From assembly GCA_039819095.1 (NCBI GenBank), contig JBCBSP010000009.1, positions 1-64,000 on the forward strand: a stretch of DNA of 64,000 nucleotides. Reading direction: 5' to 3'. Source of the stretch: JBCBSP01 sp039819095. GTDB taxonomy: Bacteria > Pseudomonadota > Alphaproteobacteria > Caulobacterales > Maricaulaceae. Shown here one piece after another: positions 42,896 through 52,279 of the stretch. The translations under genes and the position numbers were made by a program. The notes under the pieces were generated by a model, which worked only from the letters and a program-made list of their open reading frames with translations, was not told the DNA's origin and ran no database searches. The stretch's first letter is position 1; every line of letters starts with the position of its first letter.

Positions 42896-45037
42896 CTAGC
42901 GGCCTTCCCCTTCACTGGCGGACCGGTTCCAAAGCCGGTCCGGAAGGGCTGGCCGCGCGCTTCTCAGCCGCACCACCTCGCCATCGCGCACCCAGAACTC
43001 CGACGCACCGAGTGTTTCGCGGTCCTCATCATCCAGGATCGGCGTGGCGCAATGGCGGCGCTGATAGGCGCTTACCTGGCCAGCGAAGACGATGAGGTCG
43101 GCGCGCCGGCAGTCCTCTGCGAGTGCTTCGGCGCTCGTCGCCAGCGCCAACACCAGCCCGTCCTCAGTAAGGCCGACACAGCCGAGGCCGTCACAACTGA
43201 GCGCAGCGCGCGGGCTCTCACCGCTGGTCACGCCGGCGCGCTGAAGCAGAACCCGGCGCTCAAAACGCGAGCGACGCAGCGTGCTGGCGCTCCAGCCCGC
43301 CTCACCGGAGGCGTTGCGCTCCGGTTCGGAGAAGCGGGCCAGAACCACCCCGTCGCTGGTGATCATGAAGGCCGGAGCGCTGGCGGCCGACCAGGCCAGC
43401 AGGGCGGTCAGGATGACGCCTATCCCGGTCATCCGGGCCAAGCCGCGCCCGATCATCGCCAGCGCGAACCCCACCCCATACAGCGCGATCACCCCGCTGG
43501 GCGCAGCGCCCACCCCGGCGCCGGCGCCGGGCAGGCTCTCTGTCCAGTGGGCGATGGCCAGAACGATGCGGAGCCCGGCATCCATAATCACCAGGAACGG
43601 GCCTTCCAGCCCAAAGGCGGACACCGCCAGCGCCGCAGCGCCAGCCGGCATGACCCAGAAGGTGAAGACCGGCATGGCGGCGAGATTGGCCAGTAGGCCG
43701 TAAGCGGCCAGCCGCTGAAAGTGGAAGGCCGCGAACGCGCCTGTCGCGGCTCCGGCAATGAAGCTCGTTGCGGCCAGCCCCACAAACGCACGACGCGCGC
43801 GGGCGAACCAGCCATAACCGGCGACATCAGACGGGCCATGCCGCCGCCAGGCGTCATAGACGGCGATAAGGGCGGCCACAGCGGCAAAGCTCATCTGGAA
43901 ACCGGCTTCGGCCACGCTTTGCGGCGCGATGATGAGCACGACCATGGCCGCGATCGCCAGAGAGCGTATCGACAGGGCCCGCCGGTCCAGAATGACGCCC
44001 AGCAAGACCACAGCCGCCATGATGAAGGCGCGCTGCGCGGAAACGGGTGCGCCGGACAGGACGAGATAGAAGCTCGCCGAAACCAGCGCGATCAATGCCG
44101 CTGGCTTGCGTGGATCGAAAGCGCGCGCATAGGGCTCGATGGCGGCCATCACCCAGCGCGCCGCCCAGTAGGCGCCGCCCGCCAGCAAGGCCATGTGCAG
44201 GCCGGAGATCGCGAGAATATGACCGAGCCCTGAGACCCTCAGCGCTTCAGCATCTCCCGGCTCCACCGCTGCGCGCTCGCCAGTCAGCAGCGCGGCCGCG
44301 ACGCCGCCGGTTCGTTTCCCCGCGCCAGCGGCGAAGCGTTGCGCCATCGACCAGCGCCAGGCCGCATAGCTGCGCGCCAGCCGGTCGCCCTCCATCGCGA
44401 CCGGTTCCAGCGCCGACACGGCGAAGCCCGTCAACGCGATGGAATCAAACCAGGCCGCCCGGGATGGATCATAACCGCCCGGTGCGGCGGGCGTCGGCGG
44501 CGCGGACAAGACAGCGCGCACGCGCACCCCATCGCCGGGGAGCAAGGCGCCGAGATCGCCGCGCACCCGAACCCGCTTGGGCGCCGTGCTCTGGCCGGAC
44601 AGCTCACGCACCCGGATGATCAGCCGTTCGCGTCCGCCCGACTGCTGCACCGCTTCAATCCAGCCTTCTACAAGAACCGCGCGTTCGACGAAGTCGACTG
44701 GCGGCGGGGCCACGGCGCGGGCGCGCTGTTCGGTATGGGCGAAGCCGGCGGCGGCCAGCGCGAACAAGGCGATCGCGTAGAGCAGCCAGGGCCGCCCACG
44801 CAGCAGAATCGAAGCGAAGAGACCGATCGCGGCGCTCGACCAGGCGATGGGAATGAAGAGAGGTGGCGGCTCCGCGCCGGCGCCGATATAGATCGCAGCG
44901 CCCGCCCCGAACGCGACCGGCGACCACAGAACAAGGCGCGACGGATCAGGCGGACCTGCCCAGCTTCGCCAATCCGCTTTCAGGCGGGTCTGCAAGACCG
45001 CCAGTAGCCATGGTAAGGCGGCCTGCACGAAGCCCAT
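42896..45037 (-). CDS. comEC: ComEC/Rec2 family DNA-uptake channel protein
   Basis: The 713-residue inner-membrane protein has hydrophobic segments near 36-100, an OB-like DUF4131 region (about 105-215) and the competence domain (about 240-530) with GLGHILAISGLHMALLAGGA and LSGAPVSAQRAFIMAAVVLLG. In natural transformation ComEC passes single-stranded DNA into the cell. The C-terminal part (about 560-713) is cytoplasmic or periplasmic and lacks the HxHxDH motif of the metallo-beta-lactamase nuclease domain found in many ComEC proteins. A GGGAGG directly touches the ATG; a GTG three codons in (45028) is better spaced and may be the true start. It is divergent from gltX. Confidence 0.88.
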   Translation of the reverse strand: MGFVQAALPWLLAVLQTRLKADWRSWAGPPDPSRLVLWSPVAFGAGAAIYIGAGAEPPPLFIPIAWSSAAIGLFASILLRGRPWLLYAIALFALAAAGFAHTEQRARAVAPPPVDFVERAVLVEGWIEAVQQSGGRERLIIRVRELSGQSTAPKRVRVRGDLGALLPGDGVRVRAVLSAPPTPAAPGGYDPSRAAWFDSIALTGFAVSALEPVAMEGDRLARSYAAWRWSMAQRFAAGAGKRTGGVAAALLTGERAAVEPGDAEALRVSGLGHILAISGLHMALLAGGAYWAARWVMAAIEPYARAFDPRKPAALIALVSASFYLVLSGAPVSAQRAFIMAAVVLLGVILDRRALSIRSLAIAAMVVLIIAPQSVAEAGFQMSFAAVAALIAVYDAWRRHGPSDVAGYGWFARARRAFVGLAATSFIAGAATGAFAAFHFQRLAAYGLLANLAAMPVFTFWVMPAGAAALAVSAFGLEGPFLVIMDAGLRIVLAIAHWTESLPGAGAGVGAAPSGVIALYGVGFALAMIGRGLARMTGIGVILTALLAWSAASAPAFMITSDGVVLARFSEPERNASGEAGWSASTLRRSRFERRVLLQRAGVTSGESPRAALSCDGLGCVGLTEDGLVLALATSAEALAEDCRRADLIVFAGQVSAYQRRHCATPILDDEDRETLGASEFWVRDGEVVRLRSARPALPDRLWNRSASEGEGR

Positions 45038-45114
45038 CCTCCCTTCGCTTCAGCGCCAGACTATCTCTTCAGGGCGGCGCTATGCTATGCATCCTTTCCC
45101 TTTCGCAGCGCAGC

Positions 45115-46539
45115 ATGCTTTCGCACGTGCAACAAACACCTCAGATCATCACACGGTTTGCGCCCTCGCCGACGGGATTCCTCCATATCGGCGGCGCACG
45201 CACGGCCTTGTTCAACTCTTTGCTGGCGCGCGCCGATGGCGGCGTGTTCAAGCTGCGCATCGAAGACACCGACCGGGCCCGCTCCAGCGAGGCGGCGGTG
45301 GCCGCCATACTCGATGGTCTGTCCTGGCTGGGTCTGGACTGGGATGGCGAGGCCGTCTCCCAGTTCGAACGCGCGGACCGGCATCGTGAAATCGTTGAAC
45401 AGCTTCTGTCCAGCGACGCCGCTTTCCGTTGCTATTGCACGCCGGACGAGGTGGAAGCCCTGCGTGAAACCGCCTTCGCCGAAGGCCGGGCGCTGCGCTC
45501 GCCGTGGCGCGACCGTGATGCGGGAGAGGCGCCGGCCGGCGCGCCTTATGTCGTCCGATTCCGTGCGCCGGACAGCGATGTGATCGTGCGCGATTCGGTT
45601 CAGGGCGAAGTGCGCTGGGCCGCCAAGGAATTTGACGATCTCATCCTGCTGCGCGCAGACGGCGCGCCGACCTATAATCTGGCCGTGGTGGTGGATGATC
45701 ACGATATGGGCGTGACCCACATCGTTCGCGGGGACGACCATCTGGTGAACGCGGCGCGCCAGTCTCAAATCTATGACGCGCTGGGCTGGACGGCCCCGGC
45801 CTTCGCCCACATCCCGCTAATCCATGGTCCAGACGGCAAGAAGCTGTCCAAACGCCACGGCGCGCTGGGCATCGAGGCCTATCGCGATATGGGCTACCTA
45901 CCTGAAGGGCTTCGCAATTACCTGCTTCGCCTGGGTTGGGCGCAGGGCGATAAGGAGCTGTTCAGCGATCAGGAGATGCTCAGCGCCTTCAGCCTTGACG
46001 GGTTGAATAAAGCGCCGGCCCGGCTCGACTTCGACAAGATGGCGAGCGTGAACGCCTGGCACATGCGCCGAGCCGATAATCACCGGCTGGTGGAGCTGCT
46101 TCTGGCGCGCATTGGCGAGCAGAGCGAGCTGCGAACCGACGATACGGCGAAAGTCTGGCTCCACAGCGCGATGGATGTGCTGAAAGATCGCGGCGCAACG
46201 CTCGCCGAACTGGAGGATCAGGCCTATTTTCTCCTCCGGCCTCGCCCGATCCGTCTGGAAGGCAAGGCGGCTAAGCCGTTGAACGGGGATGAAGCGCGGA
46301 CGCGGCTGGGCCGTTTGCGCGCTGTTCTGGCTGGTCAGGACGATTGGAGCGAGGCGTCACTGAGCGCCGCGCTCAACAGTTTCGCTGAGGCCGAAGAGGT
46401 CGGTTTCGGCAAGGTCGGACAGCCGCTTCGCGCGGCGCTGACCGGCGGCGCGAAAGCGCCGGACATGGGGTTTGTGCTGTCGGTGCTGGGCCAGGAGGAA
46501 ACGCTGGCGCGGCTCGATGATCAATTGACCGGCGCCTGA
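45115..46539 (+). CDS. gltX: Glutamate--tRNA ligase
   Basis: This class I synthetase charges tRNA-Glu, and in many alphaproteobacteria also tRNA-Gln for later amidation. From the chosen start it has 474 residues: the HIGH-type motif FAPSPTGFLHIGGART, FKLRIEDTDRARS, the CYC pair in FRCYCTPDEVEAL, the KMSKS-type motif KKLSKRHGALG, and a helical anticodon-binding C-terminus. The start is uncertain: ATG at 45082, preceded by AGGG, would add 11 residues, and GTG at 45127 is also possible. It is followed by gltA after 44 bases. Confidence 0.94.
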   Translation: MLSHVQQTPQIITRFAPSPTGFLHIGGARTALFNSLLARADGGVFKLRIEDTDRARSSEAAVAAILDGLSWLGLDWDGEAVSQFERADRHREIVEQLLSSDAAFRCYCTPDEVEALRETAFAEGRALRSPWRDRDAGEAPAGAPYVVRFRAPDSDVIVRDSVQGEVRWAAKEFDDLILLRADGAPTYNLAVVVDDHDMGVTHIVRGDDHLVNAARQSQIYDALGWTAPAFAHIPLIHGPDGKKLSKRHGALGIEAYRDMGYLPEGLRNYLLRLGWAQGDKELFSDQEMLSAFSLDGLNKAPARLDFDKMASVNAWHMRRADNHRLVELLLARIGEQSELRTDDTAKVWLHSAMDVLKDRGATLAELEDQAYFLLRPRPIRLEGKAAKPLNGDEARTRLGRLRAVLAGQDDWSEASLSAALNSFAEAEEVGFGKVGQPLRAALTGGAKAPDMGFVLSVLGQEETLARLDDQLTGA

Positions 46540-46583
46540 TCGGCGCCGCAGACAAGACACAGGTTCAAGAAGGGGCTAACTCG

Positions 46584-47888
46584 ATGGAAAACAAGGCCGA
46601 AAAGACCGGCGTCGCGCAGCTGACGATCAATGGCGAGACGATCGATCTTCCCGTGCTGAAAGGCCGGATCGGGCCGGACGTCATCGACATCCGCGCACTG
46701 TACAAGAAGGCCGGCGTCTTCACCTTCGATCCCGGTTTCACCTCTACAGCCAGCTGTGAAAGCCAGATTACCTATATCGACGGCGATGAGGGCGTGCTGC
46801 TGTATCGCGGCTATCCGATCGACCAGCTGGCCGAGCACTCCAACTTCACCGAAGTGGCCTATCTGCTGCTGCATGGCGAACTGCCGAGCGAGCCGGAGTT
46901 CAAGGAGTTCGACTGGACGATCCGCCGGCACACCATGCTGCACGATCAGTTCGACCAGTTCTTCCGCGGTTATCGCCGCGACGCCCACCCGATGGCCGTC
47001 ATGGTCGGCACGGTCGGCGCGCTTTCGGCCTTCTATCACGACTCCACCGACATCAATGACCATGAGGCGCGCAAGATCGCCAGCCACCGCATGATCGCGA
47101 AAATGCCGACCATCGCGGCGCGCGCGTTCAAGTACTCGGTCGGCCAGCCCTTCATTTCGCCGCAAAACGAGCTGGATTACGCGTCCAACTTCCTGCGCAT
47201 GTGCTTTGCGGTCCCGGCGGAGAAATACACGGTCTCGCCGACGCTGGCGCGCGCCATGGACCGCATTTTCATCCTGCACGCCGATCACGAGCAGAACGCC
47301 TCCACCTCCACGGTGCGCTTGGCCGGTTCATCCGGCGCCAACCCGTTCGCCTGCATCGCGTCGGGCATCGCTTCGCTCTGGGGCCCGGCGCATGGCGGCG
47401 CGAACGAGGCGGCCCTTAACATGCTGGCGGAAATCGGCTCGGTGGATCGCATTCCCGAATACATCGAGAAGGCCAAGGACAAGGATGATCCCTTCCGCCT
47501 GATGGGCTTCGGTCACCGCGTTTACAAGAATTACGATCCGCGCGCGAAGGTGATGCGCGAAACCGCTCACCAGGTGCTCGACGAGCTGGGCGTTCGCGAC
47601 GATCCATTGCTCGCCGTCGCCATGGAACTGGAGAAGATCGCGCTGGAAGACGCGTACTTCGTTGAGAAGAAGCTCTATCCCAATATCGACTTCTATTCCG
47701 GTATCACGTTAAAGGCGATGGGCTTCCCGACCGATATGTTCACCGTGCTGTTCGCCGTGGCGCGTACGGTCGGCTGGATCGCTCAATGGACCGAAATGCT
47801 GGAAGACCCCAGCCAGAAGATCGGTCGTCCGCGCCAAGTGTTCACCGGCGCGACCGAGCGCGATTATCTTAGCTTCGACAAGCGCTGA
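46584..47888 (+). CDS. gltA: Citrate synthase
   Basis: GltA condenses oxaloacetate and acetyl-CoA at the entry of the TCA cycle. The 434-residue protein is the type II, NADH-sensitive size class: DPGFTSTASCESQITYIDGD, LLYRGYPIDQLAEHSNF, the first catalytic histidine region LHADHEQNASTSTVRLAGSS, GPAHGGANEAAL with the second, and the aspartate in FYSGITLKAMG. AAGGGG precedes the ATG. Its terminator lies inside the 3' end of the convergent lpxB gene. Confidence 0.98.
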   Translation: MENKAEKTGVAQLTINGETIDLPVLKGRIGPDVIDIRALYKKAGVFTFDPGFTSTASCESQITYIDGDEGVLLYRGYPIDQLAEHSNFTEVAYLLLHGELPSEPEFKEFDWTIRRHTMLHDQFDQFFRGYRRDAHPMAVMVGTVGALSAFYHDSTDINDHEARKIASHRMIAKMPTIAARAFKYSVGQPFISPQNELDYASNFLRMCFAVPAEKYTVSPTLARAMDRIFILHADHEQNASTSTVRLAGSSGANPFACIASGIASLWGPAHGGANEAALNMLAEIGSVDRIPEYIEKAKDKDDPFRLMGFGHRVYKNYDPRAKVMRETAHQVLDELGVRDDPLLAVAMELEKIALEDAYFVEKKLYPNIDFYSGITLKAMGFPTDMFTVLFAVARTVGWIAQWTEMLEDPSQKIGRPRQVFTGATERDYLSFDKR

Positions 47889-47910
47889 TCTTCGCTGAAC
47901 TGGAAACACA

Positions 47911-47943
47911 AACGCCGGCCGGTCACTCCGCGCCGGCGTTTTT
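47911..47943. terminator. Shared gltA/lpxB terminator, partly inside lpxB coding sequence
   Basis: AACGCCGGC and GCCGGCGTT form a perfect nine-pair stem around a 12-base loop, followed by TTTC on the plus strand and by TTTGTGTTTCC on the minus strand, so it can act both ways. The right arm encodes the last residues of LpxB (NAG, AE and stop lie at 47923-47940). Confidence 0.85.
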
Positions 47944-49107
47944 CATGCGCGCATCCACAATCGACAGGAGCGCTTCAGCCGCCGCTTCACTGGGCGCCTG
48001 ACCGGGTCCTTTCATCGACAGTGTCACGCCACGCAGGCGCTCTGACAGCGCGGCGCGCCCGCCCTTGTCTTCAACGAAGGCCGCCAGCGCCGCGGCGAGG
48101 TTGTCGCCGGTGCACCGGGTCTGCACGAACTCAGGAATGAGCGCGTCATCGGCGGCAATATTCACCAGCGAGATATATTTCGAACGCATCAGGAAGAGCC
48201 GCCCGACCAACCAGCTCAGCCAGCCCAGCCGATAGGCGGCTACGGTGGGCACGCCGGCGCGCGCCAGCTCCAGCGTCACGGTTCCAGAGCACGCCAGCGC
48301 AATGTCAGCGGCGGAGAAGGCGTCGAGCCGTTCACGCGCATCGGCGACAATCAGGCTGGAGAAAGCCTCATGAGAAGCGATCACAGCGCGCGCCTGGTCC
48401 GCCACGCTGGGCGACAGCACCGTAGCGAAACGCAGTTCAGGATAGGCGATCTGAAGCCGCTCCATAGCGGCTGCAAAGTGCGGGGTGAGCCGGCGAATCT
48501 CCGCGCCCCGGCTCCCGAACAGGACCAGCGCCAGCGTTTCGTCATCCCGCAGCCCGTGGCGCGCGCGAAACGCGGCGGCGTGACCAGTGACCGGGCGCTC
48601 CAGCGCCGGATTGCCGACAAAGGTCACCGGCAGGCCATGCGGCTCGTAATAGGGCGCATCGAACGGATGGATGGCCAGGAGATGATCGACCGCCTTCGCC
48701 AGCACGCCGGCGCGCCCAGGCCGGGTCGCGAAGACTTGCGGGCCGACATATTTGACGATGGCGGTGTCGGGGCTGGCTTCGCGAATCTGCTTGGCCGCAC
48801 GGATCATGAAGCCCCAGGAGTCGATCAGGACGGCGGCATCGGCCCGCCACTCAGCGATCGCCGCGCCGGTCTCAGCCGCGCGCTCATTGACCAGCTTGAC
48901 GATCTTGAACCCGTCAAAAATGCCGAGCACGGCGAGCTCGGAGATATCGTAGAGGGACGGCGCGCCCTCATTGGCCATCTCGGCGCCGCCTACGGCGCGA
49001 ATCTCGATATCCGGTCGTCGCTGGCGCAGCGCCCGGATCAGGGCCGCGCCCAAAAGATCCCCGGACGGTTCCGCCGCGACCAGGAAGATACGCAAGGGCC
49101 GGCTCAC
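47923..49107 (-). CDS. lpxB: Lipid-A-disaccharide synthase
   Basis: LpxB joins lipid X and UDP-2,3-diacylglucosamine to form the lipid A disaccharide at the inner membrane. The 394-residue GT19 protein has the opening RIFLVAAEPSGDLLGAALI, GGAEMANEGAPSLYDISELAVLGIFD, VKYVGPQVFATRPGR, FVGNPALERP, and the C-terminal ALACSGTVTLELARAGVPTV. Its ATG overlaps the lpxI stop by four bases. It is the last gene of the envelope cluster, and its stop codon lies within the shared terminator. Confidence 0.97.
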   Translation of the reverse strand: MSRPLRIFLVAAEPSGDLLGAALIRALRQRRPDIEIRAVGGAEMANEGAPSLYDISELAVLGIFDGFKIVKLVNERAAETGAAIAEWRADAAVLIDSWGFMIRAAKQIREASPDTAIVKYVGPQVFATRPGRAGVLAKAVDHLLAIHPFDAPYYEPHGLPVTFVGNPALERPVTGHAAAFRARHGLRDDETLALVLFGSRGAEIRRLTPHFAAAMERLQIAYPELRFATVLSPSVADQARAVIASHEAFSSLIVADARERLDAFSAADIALACSGTVTLELARAGVPTVAAYRLGWLSWLVGRLFLMRSKYISLVNIAADDALIPEFVQTRCTGDNLAAALAAFVEDKGGRAALSERLRGVTLSMKGPGQAPSEAAAEALLSIVDARMKNAGAE

Positions 49108-49952
49108 ACCACGCCATCCTCTGAGGTGATGAGCACGAACAGACCCGCGGCGTCAGCGGCGTCGCGTACAGCCTTCTGACCCAGGATCAAGGCGCCGCCC
49201 GCCGGTGCGACGATGCCGGCGAGACCCGCCTCGGCGGCGCGCTCAACAGTCGACACGCCAATGGTCGGAAGATCAACGCGGCGTTCCTGAATGGGCTTGG
49301 GTCGCTTGGCGAGCACGCCGCGGGGCGCGCCCGAGTTCCCGCGCAAGGCCGCATCAAGCTCGCCTACCCGCGCGATCATGCGATCGGTGCCCTCCTGGGC
49401 TTCAACCGCAAGCACCAGCCCATCGCAGACCACGACGCCCTGACCAATATCCAGCCGCCCGATATCGGCGGCCGTCTCCATCGCCTTGCGGGCATCGGCG
49501 AGATTATCCGCACTGAGGCCTACACCGCCCAGAACGCCCTCACGCGCCAAAAGCGATCCAGCCACCTCATCTGAACCCACGACCTGGAAACCTTCAGCCT
49601 CAAACGCCCCGACAATGACGCGCAAAAGGGCGTCATCCCCACGCGCTGCCGCAGCGAGCACTTTCGGAAGCAGGCTGACCCCGCGCCAGTCGGGACGCAA
49701 ATTCTTAAAGTCGGGACGGGTCACGACGCCAGCGAAGCAGGCCGCATCGCAGCCCGCCGTCTTCATGTCTTCAAACACGCCGCCGATCTCGCCGACGCCA
49801 CGAACCGTGCAGCCGGGATAATCATGGGGCTCGCCAAAGCCCTTGATCGCGATCACATGACCCAGTCGATCTTCAGCGCGGCAGGCTTCGGCTACGTAGC
49901 GCGGGAGGTCGCCTGCGCCCGCGATCAACCCCAGCTTACGCCAATCGCTCAT
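49104..49952 (-). CDS. lpxI: UDP-2,3-diacylglucosamine diphosphatase LpxI
   Basis: LpxI hydrolyses UDP-2,3-diacylglucosamine to lipid X and UMP, the job done by the unrelated LpxH in E. coli. The 282-residue protein has the family start KLGLIAGAGDLPRYVAEACR, followed by GCDAACFAGVVTRPDF, GDDALLRVIVGAFEAEGF, and the C-terminal metal-linked blocks EAQEGTDRMIARVGEL and RVDLPTIGVSTVERAAEAGL. It stands between lpxA and lpxB as in Caulobacter, where this family was defined. Confidence 0.95.
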   Translation of the reverse strand: MSDWRKLGLIAGAGDLPRYVAEACRAEDRLGHVIAIKGFGEPHDYPGCTVRGVGEIGGVFEDMKTAGCDAACFAGVVTRPDFKNLRPDWRGVSLLPKVLAAAARGDDALLRVIVGAFEAEGFQVVGSDEVAGSLLAREGVLGGVGLSADNLADARKAMETAADIGRLDIGQGVVVCDGLVLAVEAQEGTDRMIARVGELDAALRGNSGAPRGVLAKRPKPIQERRVDLPTIGVSTVERAAEAGLAGIVAPAGGALILGQKAVRDAADAAGLFVLITSEDGVV

Positions 49953-49964
49953 GACCGGATCGCT

Positions 49965-50756
49965 CTAGCGGCTATCCGGCGTGCACAGCGGGCGAGCCGC
50001 CGGAGCTCGGATGAAGTCAATGATTTCGACGATCTCAGGGCGGCCTGCAAAGAGCCGTCCGGCATCTTCTATGCGCTCGGAAAATGCGCCCTCAGAGGCG
50101 AACATCAGGCGGTAAGCGGCGCGCAAATCATGGATGAGATCGCGCGGGAAGCCGCGACGCTTCAGCCCGACCAGATTCAGGCCGGCCAGATGACCGTCAT
50201 TATCGACCATGCCGTAGGGGATCACATCGCCGGTGACCGCTGACAGCCCGCCGACGAAGGCGTAGCGCCCAACCCTGCATTTCTGGTGGATCGCGGCCAG
50301 CCCGCCCATGATCACATAGTCGCCAATCACCGCTTCGCCGCCAAGCGTTGCGTTGTTGGCGAAGACCACATTCTCGCCGACGATGCAGTCATGCGCGACA
50401 TGGGCGCCAACCATGAAATAACCGCCGGCGCCAACCCGCGTCTCGCCGAGAGCCGTGGTGCCGCGATGCATGGTGACCTGCTCGCGCATCGTATTGTTTG
50501 GCCCGATGATGAGGCTGACATCCTCACCGTCATATTTCATGTCCTGCGGATCCCCGCCGAGCGAACCAAACGGGTGCACGATGCAGTTTTCGCCCAGCTC
50601 GGTCCGTCCGGTGACCGTCACATGAGACAGGAGCTGACATCCGGCGGCGATCTTCACATACGGTCCGATCACGCAGTATGGCCCGATCGTGACGTCATCA
50701 GCGATCTCGGCGCCCGCGTCGACGATAGCCGTCGGGTGTATGGTGGCGGCCATCAA
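49965..50756 (-). CDS. lpxA: UDP-N-acetylglucosamine O-acyltransferase
   Basis: LpxA adds the first 3-hydroxyacyl chain to UDP-GlcNAc. The 263-residue protein begins with hexapeptide repeats forming a left-handed beta-helix (about 4-190: IHPTAIVDAGAEIADDVTIG). The catalytic histidine lies in the block MVGAHVAHDCIVGENVVFAN, near residue 126, and a C-terminal helical region follows. Its ATG overlaps the fabZ stop by four bases. lpxI follows after 12 bases. Confidence 0.97.
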   Translation of the reverse strand: MMAATIHPTAIVDAGAEIADDVTIGPYCVIGPYVKIAAGCQLLSHVTVTGRTELGENCIVHPFGSLGGDPQDMKYDGEDVSLIIGPNNTMREQVTMHRGTTALGETRVGAGGYFMVGAHVAHDCIVGENVVFANNATLGGEAVIGDYVIMGGLAAIHQKCRVGRYAFVGGLSAVTGDVIPYGMVDNDGHLAGLNLVGLKRRGFPRDLIHDLRAAYRLMFASEGAFSERIEDAGRLFAGRPEIVEIIDFIRAPAARPLCTPDSR

Positions 50757-51223
50757 GACTCTCCCTGGGTCACCGAGGTTGCGGCGAACTCCGCATCGGC
50801 GCAGCGCACGCCGTTCACGCGCGCCTCACCCCTGAACTTGAACACGCCGCGGCGCGCCGTGACGACCTGCACCGGCATCTCCAGCACATCACCCGGCCTC
50901 ACCGGACGGCGAAACCGCGCCCTGTCCACACCCATGAAAAAGATCGTCGTGCGGGTGATATCGGCGTTGAGAGTCTTCGACATCAAGATGGCGCCGGTCT
51001 GGGCAAGCGCCTCGATGACTAAAACGCCCGGCATGACCGGATTGTCCGGGAAATGACCCTGGAAGTAGGGCTCGCCGGCCGACACGCACTTGATCCCAGT
51101 GATGGACTGGCCTTCCACATAGGCTTCAGCCCTGTCGATCAACAAGAAGGGAAAACGGTGGGGAAGCCGGGTCAGAATCTCATCAGGGCCTATCGACACG
51201 CCGCTTGCTGGATCGTCACTCAT
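50753..51223 (-). CDS. fabZ: 3-hydroxyacyl-ACP dehydratase FabZ
   Basis: FabZ dehydrates 3-hydroxyacyl-ACP in fatty acid elongation and competes with LpxA for 3-hydroxyacyl-ACP, so clustering the two is meaningful. The 156-residue hot-dog-fold protein shows LPHRFPFLLIDRAEAY and the active-site block FQGHFPDNPVMPGVLVIEAL with the catalytic His and Glu. It overlaps lpxA by four bases and follows lpxD by 11. Confidence 0.97.
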   Translation of the reverse strand: MSDDPASGVSIGPDEILTRLPHRFPFLLIDRAEAYVEGQSITGIKCVSAGEPYFQGHFPDNPVMPGVLVIEALAQTGAILMSKTLNADITRTTIFFMGVDRARFRRPVRPGDVLEMPVQVVTARRGVFKFRGEARVNGVRCADAEFAATSVTQGES

Positions 51224-51234
51224 CGCGCCTTGCC

Positions 51235-52257
51235 TTACGTCTTGGTCTTGTTCGAACCGCGTTGACCAACCTGACGCCGGACCCAGGCGGTCTCACGCAT
51301 GAAGCTCTTGATCGGCTGAGCCGGAGAGCCGGCCCATGTCTCACCGGCCGGAATGCTTCGCATCACCGCCGCATCCGCAGCCAGCCGCGCGCCATCGCCG
51401 ATGGTCAAGTGGTCGGCGACGCCGACACGTCCGCCGAACTGCGCGCCGGCCCCGACCGTTACGCTGCCGGAAATGCCGGCGAAGGCGGCCATAACCGCCA
51501 TCTCGCCGACCACGACATTATGGCCGATATGGCAGAGATTATCGATTCGACAGCCGGTCTTCAGCCAAGTGTCGTCAAACATGCCTCGATCAACCGTGAC
51601 ATTGGCGCCCAGCGTCACCGCGTCTTCAATGATCACCCGACCGACATGCGGCAGGGAGACGATTTCCTTGTCGAGCTGGGCCAGGCCGAACCCGCTCTCG
51701 CCGATCACTGCGCCGGCGGCGATCTCGCATCCAGCGCCAATATCAGCAAAGTGGATTACCGCGCCGGCGCCGATGCGCGTTCCCGCCCCGATCCTTACGC
51801 CCGGCCCGATCACCGTATTGGGACCGACCTGCGCGCCAGGGGCGATATCCGCCCCCTGTCCGACAACAACGCCGGGTGAGAGCCTGGCGTCCGGCGCAAT
51901 GCGTGCGTCGTGATTGTGGGCCGCATCGCCCGCATGGATGCGCGGAGCGATCAGTCGCCCACAGGCCAGCGCGTAAGCGGCTTTGGGCGCTGAATGCACA
52001 AGGACAGCGGCTGCGTCGGCTGCGAGGGCCGCCTCGCCAGCGACCGTGTCGTTCACCAGAACGATTGCACCGGCCAAGCCTAGCTCGCCAGCTTCGCTCG
52101 CCAGAAAGCAGACATCCCCAACGCGCGCCTTGGCCAGCGACGAGACATTCAGCGCTTGCGCTGTCCCGTCGCCAACAAGCTGTGCGCCGACCTGTTCAGC
52201 CAGCGCGGAGGCGCACACCGGTCCGAGGCTTTCGTAAAAGCGCGGATCGGCCCCCAT
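51235..52257 (-). CDS. lpxD: UDP-3-O-acylglucosamine N-acyltransferase
   Basis: LpxD adds the N-linked 3-hydroxyacyl chain in lipid A synthesis. The 340-residue protein has an N-terminal uridine-binding domain (1-100), then hexapeptide repeats of a left-handed beta-helix (about 105-310) such as IGPGVRIGAGTRIGAGAVIH, with the block IDNLCHIGHNVVVGE carrying the catalytic histidine. AAGGGGG precedes the ATG. It lies between skp and fabZ. Confidence 0.96.
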   Translation of the reverse strand: MGADPRFYESLGPVCASALAEQVGAQLVGDGTAQALNVSSLAKARVGDVCFLASEAGELGLAGAIVLVNDTVAGEAALAADAAAVLVHSAPKAAYALACGRLIAPRIHAGDAAHNHDARIAPDARLSPGVVVGQGADIAPGAQVGPNTVIGPGVRIGAGTRIGAGAVIHFADIGAGCEIAAGAVIGESGFGLAQLDKEIVSLPHVGRVIIEDAVTLGANVTVDRGMFDDTWLKTGCRIDNLCHIGHNVVVGEMAVMAAFAGISGSVTVGAGAQFGGRVGVADHLTIGDGARLAADAAVMRSIPAGETWAGSPAQPIKSFMRETAWVRRQVGQRGSNKTKT

Positions 52258-52279
52258 GCACGCCCCCTTATCTGGCCGA

